Assembly: GCA_031255495.1 (NCBI GenBank)
Contig: JAIRSK010000047.1
Span: 1 to 28,357, forward strand
Source: Endomicrobiellum devescovinae
GTDB lineage: Bacteria > Elusimicrobiota > Endomicrobiia > Endomicrobiales > Endomicrobiaceae
Reading direction: 5' to 3'
Length of the DNA stretch: 28,357 bases
In this document: one piece after another, positions 24,030 to 28,357 of the stretch
How positions within the stretch are numbered: the stretch's first letter is position 1
Layout of the letters: every line of letters begins with the position of its first letter
Position numbers and translations under genes: made by a program
Notes under the pieces: model-generated
Databases searched by the model: none
Told to the model about the DNA's origin: nothing
What the model saw: only the letters and a program-made list of their open reading frames with translations

Positions 24030-25558
24030 TATTCCCACTCAATAGTAGCTGGAGGTTTGTTTGAAATATCGTAAACCACTCTATTTGCGCCTTTAACCTC
24101 GTTTATAATTCGGGAAGATATACATCCAAGTAAATCATACGGAAGTTTTACCCAATCGGCTGTCATAGCGTCGTCGGAATTTACAGCTCTTATAGCAATA
24201 ACATACTCGTATGTTCTAGCGTCGCCCATAACACCTACTGTTTTAACTGGAAGTATTACAGCAAAAGACTGCCAGATTTTTTCATAAAGACCTGCTTTAA
24301 TTATTTCTTGAGTTACTATGTCGTCGGCAGCTTTCAAAATATTCAGCTTTTCTTCCGTTACTTCTCCTAAAGTCCTCACAGCAAGACCGGGACCTGGAAA
24401 AGGCTGTCTGTTTATAATTTCTTCAGGAATTCCAAGCTCTCTTCCCAGAACTCTTACTTCATCTTTAAACAAAAACTTCAAAGGCTCAACTAGCTTCATC
24501 TTCATTTTTTCAGGAAGTCCGCCAACATTATGATGGCTTTTAATAGGCGCTTTAGAGCCTTTTATAGAGACGCTTTCTATCACATCAGGATAAATAGTCC
24601 CCTGTAGAAGATAGTCTATCCCTTTTAACTTCTTTGCCTCTTTGTCAAAAATTTCTATGAAAGTATGTCCGATAATTTTTCTTTTCTCTTCTGGGTCAGT
24701 CACGCCTTTAAGCTTTGACAAAAATGTTTTCTTGGCATCAACAATTATGAGATTTTTACCAAATGTCTTACCGAAAATCTTTTTAACTCTTTCCGTCTCG
24801 CCGAGTTTTTGAAGCCCGTGGTCAACATAAACGCAGACAAGCTGCTTGCCTATTGCTTTATGCAGTATTACAGCCGCAACTGAAGAGTCCACGCCACCAG
24901 ATAATGCGCACAAAATTTTGCTATCGCCAACTTGTTGGCGAATCCTTTTCACTTCATCCACTATGTAAGACTTCATTGTCCAGTCGCGTTTGGAACCGCA
25001 GATATTGAATATAAAGTTTTTTAGTATTTTTTTGCCATTTATGGAATGTTTTACCTCAGGATGAAACTGAACGCCGTATATATTTTTTGAAATGTTTTCT
25101 ATGGCTGCATAAGGAGAGTTTTCAGACTTTGCCGTTGTCTTAAAACCTTTCGGCATTTTTGAGAGCCTATCGCCATGACTCATCCAAAGCGTTTCTTTTG
25201 ACTTAAGCCCTTTAAACAAAGAGCAACCGCACTTTACGTTTACTTTTGCAACTCCAAATTCTCTGCGTTTTGACGGAGTGACTTTTCCGCCAAGATGCTC
25301 AGCTATAAGCTGCATTCCATAGCATATACCCAAAATAGGAACATTTAATTCCCACACTTTAGAATCAGTCCAAGGAGCATCTTTTGAGTAAACGCTGTCA
25401 TAACTTCCAGACAATATAACGCCTTTCAAATCCTTAATTCCTGAAAAAGAGTCAAGCGACTTATTTCCGGGATATATTTCACAATATACTTTTTCTTCTC
25501 TTATGCGTCTCGCAATCAACTGTGTGTACTGCGAGCCAAAATCCAAAATTAAAATCAT
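24029..25558 (-). CDS. guaA: GMP synthase (glutamine-hydrolysing)
   Basis: The 509-residue enzyme making GMP from XMP, ATP and glutamine. The class I amidotransferase domain (1 to about 190) has the nucleophile Cys79 in GICYGMQ and the triad His in GVQFHPEV. The ATP-pyrophosphatase domain follows, with the P-loop ALSGGVDSSVAAV, and the C-terminal dimerisation domain ends PPATIEWE as expected. Length is normal. Its ATG overlaps the DUF805 stop (ATGA) and its stop overlaps the pstS start (TAATG), tying purine synthesis to phosphate uptake in one transcript. Confidence 0.98.
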   Translation of the reverse strand: MILILDFGSQYTQLIARRIREEKVYCEIYPGNKSLDSFSGIKDLKGVILSGSYDSVYSKDAPWTDSKVWELNVPILGICYGMQLIAEHLGGKVTPSKRREFGVAKVNVKCGCSLFKGLKSKETLWMSHGDRLSKMPKGFKTTAKSENSPYAAIENISKNIYGVQFHPEVKHSINGKKILKNFIFNICGSKRDWTMKSYIVDEVKRIRQQVGDSKILCALSGGVDSSVAAVILHKAIGKQLVCVYVDHGLQKLGETERVKKIFGKTFGKNLIIVDAKKTFLSKLKGVTDPEEKRKIIGHTFIEIFDKEAKKLKGIDYLLQGTIYPDVIESVSIKGSKAPIKSHHNVGGLPEKMKMKLVEPLKFLFKDEVRVLGRELGIPEEIINRQPFPGPGLAVRTLGEVTEEKLNILKAADDIVTQEIIKAGLYEKIWQSFAVILPVKTVGVMGDARTYEYVIAIRAVNSDDAMTADWVKLPYDLLGCISSRIINEVKGANRVVYDISNKPPATIEWE

Positions 25559-26010
25559 TCTTCTTTTCCTGTCCTCTTACTTTTGTTTGTATTTATATTT
25601 GCATGCCCTGCCATTTTTTTTACACGATGAGTAACATTTGTTTTTCTATCTATATGATCATTAACTCTTTTTATTTCAGTTTTATCAAATCTATTAGAAC
25701 CTATCGCAGGTAAAGACAGCATAACAAGCATTATTATCCAACCAAACACTGGAATAAACCATAACAATTGAAACCAGCCGCTTATATTAGCGTCGTGCAA
25801 TCTACGGGTTGCTATCGCTAATGACGGTAATATGATGCACCAAAATACTAAAGAAGAAATAACTCCTACAGGGATAACATTTAAAATGATAAACAGAACA
25901 AAAAGAGTTAATACAAAATACCAAAACTGCTTAAGAGTAGCACGACCACAAAAATCTGCATAATGAAACTTTACAACTTCCCAAAAGTATAACCTTATAA
26001 AATCAGACAT
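25555..26010 (-). CDS. DUF805-family inner-membrane protein
   Basis: A 151-residue protein of the DUF805 (YhaH-like) family: YADFCGRATLKQFWYF corresponds to the FxGRxxRxxFW entry motif, and ATRRLHDANISGWFQLLWFIPVFGW to the RRLHDxxxSGW signature. About three or four transmembrane spans lie between residues 27 and 105. After the last span an about 45-residue polar, Lys/Arg-rich tail follows (GSNRF onward), longer than the short tail usual for the family. Function of the family is unknown. The gene overlaps guaA by 4 bases, so it is coupled to it. Confidence 0.85.
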   Translation of the reverse strand: MSDFIRLYFWEVVKFHYADFCGRATLKQFWYFVLTLFVLFIILNVIPVGVISSLVFWCIILPSLAIATRRLHDANISGWFQLLWFIPVFGWIIMLVMLSLPAIGSNRFDKTEIKRVNDHIDRKTNVTHRVKKMAGHANINTNKSKRTGKEE

Positions 26011-26076
26011 TTATACCCCCCTTATGTTAAATACATATCCATACGGTAAGTAAAGTAAGAAGTCTGAAACATTGTA

Positions 26077-26628
26077 TCAAATTTTTGCTGAAGTTATAGT
26101 CTTCTGAGCTTGATATTTACCTTTTCGGTCAGCATAAGAAACTTCGCAGATTTCATTTACTCCTAAAAATAGTACTTGGGCTATACCTTCATTTGCATAA
26201 ACTCTTACAGGGACTGATGTGGTGTTTGCTATTGAAAGGGTAACGTAACCTTCCCATTCAGGCTCAAAAGGGGTGATGTTTACAAATATCCCGCACCTTG
26301 CGTATGTGGACTTTCCAAATGCAATAGTCACTATATCTCTAGGTATTCTAAAATACTCTATAGTTTTCCCTAAAATAACTGAATTTGGAGGAATCTCTAT
26401 ATAATCATTAACAGTTACCGTATCAAACAAGTTATCTTGAGACTGTTTGGGATCCAAAACTCTAGCGCCTTTTTTCATTATCTTAAATTCATTAGAAAGA
26501 CGCATATCGTATCCGTAAGAAGAAGTTCCGTATGAAATTTTACCGTCTCTAACTTGACCCTGCTCAAACGGATCTATCATTTTACGTTCAACAGCCATTT
26601 TCTTTATCCATTTATCATTCTTAACCAT
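26077..26628 (-). CDS. dcd: dCTP deaminase
   Basis: A 183-residue trimeric enzyme of the dUTPase fold that deaminates dCTP to dUTP (or, in bifunctional members, to dUMP). Motifs: SYGTSSYGYDMRL near residue 33, ILGKTIEYFRIP, GKSTYARCGIFVN (Ser/Arg of the active site), TPFEPEWEG with the catalytic Glu, and NEGIAQVLF. Whether it is mono- or bifunctional is not decidable by eye. AAAGGAT precedes the ATG at 26628, 18 bp after the ribonucleotide reductase stop: the two enzymes serve dNTP supply and are co-transcribed. Confidence 0.95.
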   Translation of the reverse strand: MVKNDKWIKKMAVERKMIDPFEQGQVRDGKISYGTSSYGYDMRLSNEFKIMKKGARVLDPKQSQDNLFDTVTVNDYIEIPPNSVILGKTIEYFRIPRDIVTIAFGKSTYARCGIFVNITPFEPEWEGYVTLSIANTTSVPVRVYANEGIAQVLFLGVNEICEVSYADRKGKYQAQKTITSAKI

Positions 26629-26646
26629 TTATGTTTATCCTTTTAT

Positions 26647-28357
26647 TTAAGAACACTTAGAATATCCGCAGCCGTGACATACAACGCAGCCTTCCGAAAA
26701 AGTCAACATTTCGCCACACTCGGGGCATTGCGGGCATGCTCCCATTAAATTAGTATTGGAATCATGAGCATATTGACTGCTTTCACTAATAGGCAAAATA
26801 TTCGCAGATTGCTTTCCATTACTAAACAATTCAGGAGACATTTTTTCTCTATTGTACGCCTCCAAAGCTTTGGCAACGGCGTCAGCACACGATAATATCG
26901 CTCCTCCTTGAGCAAGCGTCGGCGACGGACACCTTATGCCTTTAAGCTGGCTTATTATTTCATTTTGGTTAACGCCTGAACGCAACGCCAAAGAAATTAG
27001 ACGACTTATAGCCTCTGCTTGAGACGACGTACATCCGCCTGATTTGCCAAGCTGCGTAAACACTTCGCATGCTCCTTTATCATCTTCATTTATCGTTACA
27101 TACATCTTGCCGCAGCCAGTATGCATAAGGAAAGTAAAACCTGTTGTCTTTATAGGACGCATTCTCGGCTTTGCTTCTTTGAGCGATATTTGCTCTTCTT
27201 TTTTGCTTGCAAGATTTAAAACCTGTACGTCCCTACTGCCGTCGCGGTAAACCGTAACGCCATTACAACCTAATTTATATGAAAGCATGTAAACGCTCTC
27301 CACGTCTCCTCTTGATGCCGAATAGGGAAAATTTACCGTCTTAGAGACGGCATTATCAGTGTATTTTTGGAAAGCCGCCTGCATTTTCACGTGGTCTTCT
27401 GGACTAATATCGTGAGAAGTTACAAAAATTTTTCTTATATATTCTGGAATTTCAGAAAATCCTTGAATGCTCCCTTTTTCTGCTATTTTGTCCATGAGTT
27501 TCTGCGAATAGAAACCTTTTTCTTTTGCAAGTTTTTCAAATTGAGGGTTTACTTCGTACATTTCTTCATTGTCAAGACACTGAGCTCTTTTGTAAACAAG
27601 AGCAAAAATAGGTTCTATTCCACCCGAAGCTGAAGCTATTATCCCTATAGTTCCCGTCGGAGCAATTGTTGTAGTAGTGGCGTTTCTTATCTTTTTGCCT
27701 TTTGCATATACACTCTTTTTAAAATTAGGGAATGCGCCTCTCTTTACGGCAAGATCCTCTGAAACCTCGTGAGATTTAGTCTGTACAAAACCCATAAGTT
27801 TTTCAGCTAAAGATAAGGATTCTTCTGAGCCGTACGCAATACCCAAAGACAAAAGCATATCTGCCCAACCCATAATGCCAAGACCTATCTTTCTATTTGA
27901 TTGTGTGGTTTGAGCAATTTTATCTATAGGATAATTGTTCATGTCAATAACGTTATCCAAAAAATGGACAGCCGTTCTTACGGTTTTCTCAAGCCTTTCC
28001 CAATCAACATCGCCGTCTTTAACAAAATGTCCGAGATTTATTGAACCTAAATTGCAAGATTCATACGGAAGAAGAGGCTGTTCGCCGCAAGGATTTGTAG
28101 ATTCTATAGTTCCGATGTCAGGTGTAGGATTCTTTTCATTCATTCTGTCTATAAAAATTATTCCCGGCTCGCCATTTTTCCAAGCTTGGTCAACTATTTT
28201 ATTGAAAACTGTTTTTGCGTTGAGTTTCCCAGAAGGTGCATTGGTGCGGGGATTATATAAATTGTAATCTTCGTTTTTTTCCAAAGCGTCCATAAACTCT
28301 TTGGTTATAGCAACGGAAATATTGAAATTATTCAAACTGTCGTTCTTATCCTTAGAG
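26647..28357 (-). CDS. nrdJ: Adenosylcobalamin-dependent (class II) ribonucleoside-diphosphate reductase, 3' part
   Basis: The last about 569 codons; the 5' end lies beyond the window, and the frame is open to the edge. The enzyme reduces ribonucleotides to deoxyribonucleotides using a coenzyme B12 radical, in the cytoplasm. Seen here: the finger loop NPCGEQ with its Asn, Cys and Glu, the ESCNLGSINL segment, IAPTGTIGIIASASGGIEP, and near the end a Cys cluster (CPQCPECGEML, then CVVCHGCGYSKCS) like the zinc-binding C-terminus of NrdJ proteins, which supports class II over class I. The apparent Met at 28335 is an internal Leu codon. It implies a requirement for cobalamin. Downstream genes dcd, DUF805 and guaA are close enough to be one operon. 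Confidence 0.93.
   Translation of the reverse strand, partial: SKDKNDSLNNFNISVAITKEFMDALEKNEDYNLYNPRTNAPSGKLNAKTVFNKIVDQAWKNGEPGIIFIDRMNEKNPTPDIGTIESTNPCGEQPLLPYESCNLGSINLGHFVKDGDVDWERLEKTVRTAVHFLDNVIDMNNYPIDKIAQTTQSNRKIGLGIMGWADMLLSLGIAYGSEESLSLAEKLMGFVQTKSHEVSEDLAVKRGAFPNFKKSVYAKGKKIRNATTTTIAPTGTIGIIASASGGIEPIFALVYKRAQCLDNEEMYEVNPQFEKLAKEKGFYSQKLMDKIAEKGSIQGFSEIPEYIRKIFVTSHDISPEDHVKMQAAFQKYTDNAVSKTVNFPYSASRGDVESVYMLSYKLGCNGVTVYRDGSRDVQVLNLASKKEEQISLKEAKPRMRPIKTTGFTFLMHTGCGKMYVTINEDDKGACEVFTQLGKSGGCTSSQAEAISRLISLALRSGVNQNEIISQLKGIRCPSPTLAQGGAILSCADAVAKALEAYNREKMSPELFSNGKQSANILPISESSQYAHDSNTNLMGACPQCPECGEMLTFSEGCVVCHGCGYSKCS

Overview
The window reads as the chromosome of an AT-rich, diderm bacterium with a small, eroding genome. 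LpxB, an outer-membrane barrel remnant and lipoproteins indicate an outer membrane. A DapL-type diaminopimelate pathway, a B12-dependent ribonucleotide reductase and many truncated genes beside intact housekeeping operons are what I would expect of an Elusimicrobia symbiont of the Endomicrobium type. That assignment rests on gene content and my memory of such genomes; no search was run.

Positions 1-6331 are accessory and scrambled. A 262-bp repeat with 17-bp terminal inverted repeats (282-543) lies between an outer-membrane barrel fragment and the 3' end of a ROK-family sugar kinase. A second, inverted and partly truncated copy (5544-5754) cuts off a DUF1810 gene. Between the copies, on the minus strand, is a compact defence-like operon: an AccI-like restriction endonuclease, an N6-adenine methyltransferase (joined TAATG), a HEPN-domain protein with an R-x4-H motif, and a small SinR/Cas2-like protein. 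A lipoprotein gene follows. A promoter embedded in an inverted repeat precedes the endonuclease.

Positions 6332-28357 carry only minus-strand housekeeping genes. In transcription order there are three blocks. Block 1 is nrdJ (partial)-dcd-DUF805-guaA-pstS-pstC-pstA-pstB-lpxB, combining nucleotide supply, phosphate import and lipid A synthesis, with several stop/start overlaps. Block 2 is lysA-dapF-dapA-dapB-dapL, which converts aspartate semialdehyde and pyruvate to meso-diaminopimelate and lysine; it has a good sigma70-type promoter at 19278-19306 and ends at a strong hairpin at 14037-14083. Block 3 is queF-murC-murB-ddl-ftsQ-ftsA-ftsZ-pgeF, a division and cell-wall cluster that uses the diaminopimelate made by block 2.

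No tRNA, rRNA, CRISPR array or complete insertion sequence was seen. The candidate for something undescribed is the coupled HEPN plus SinR/Cas2-like pair in the restriction operon, together with the repeat family that brackets it.
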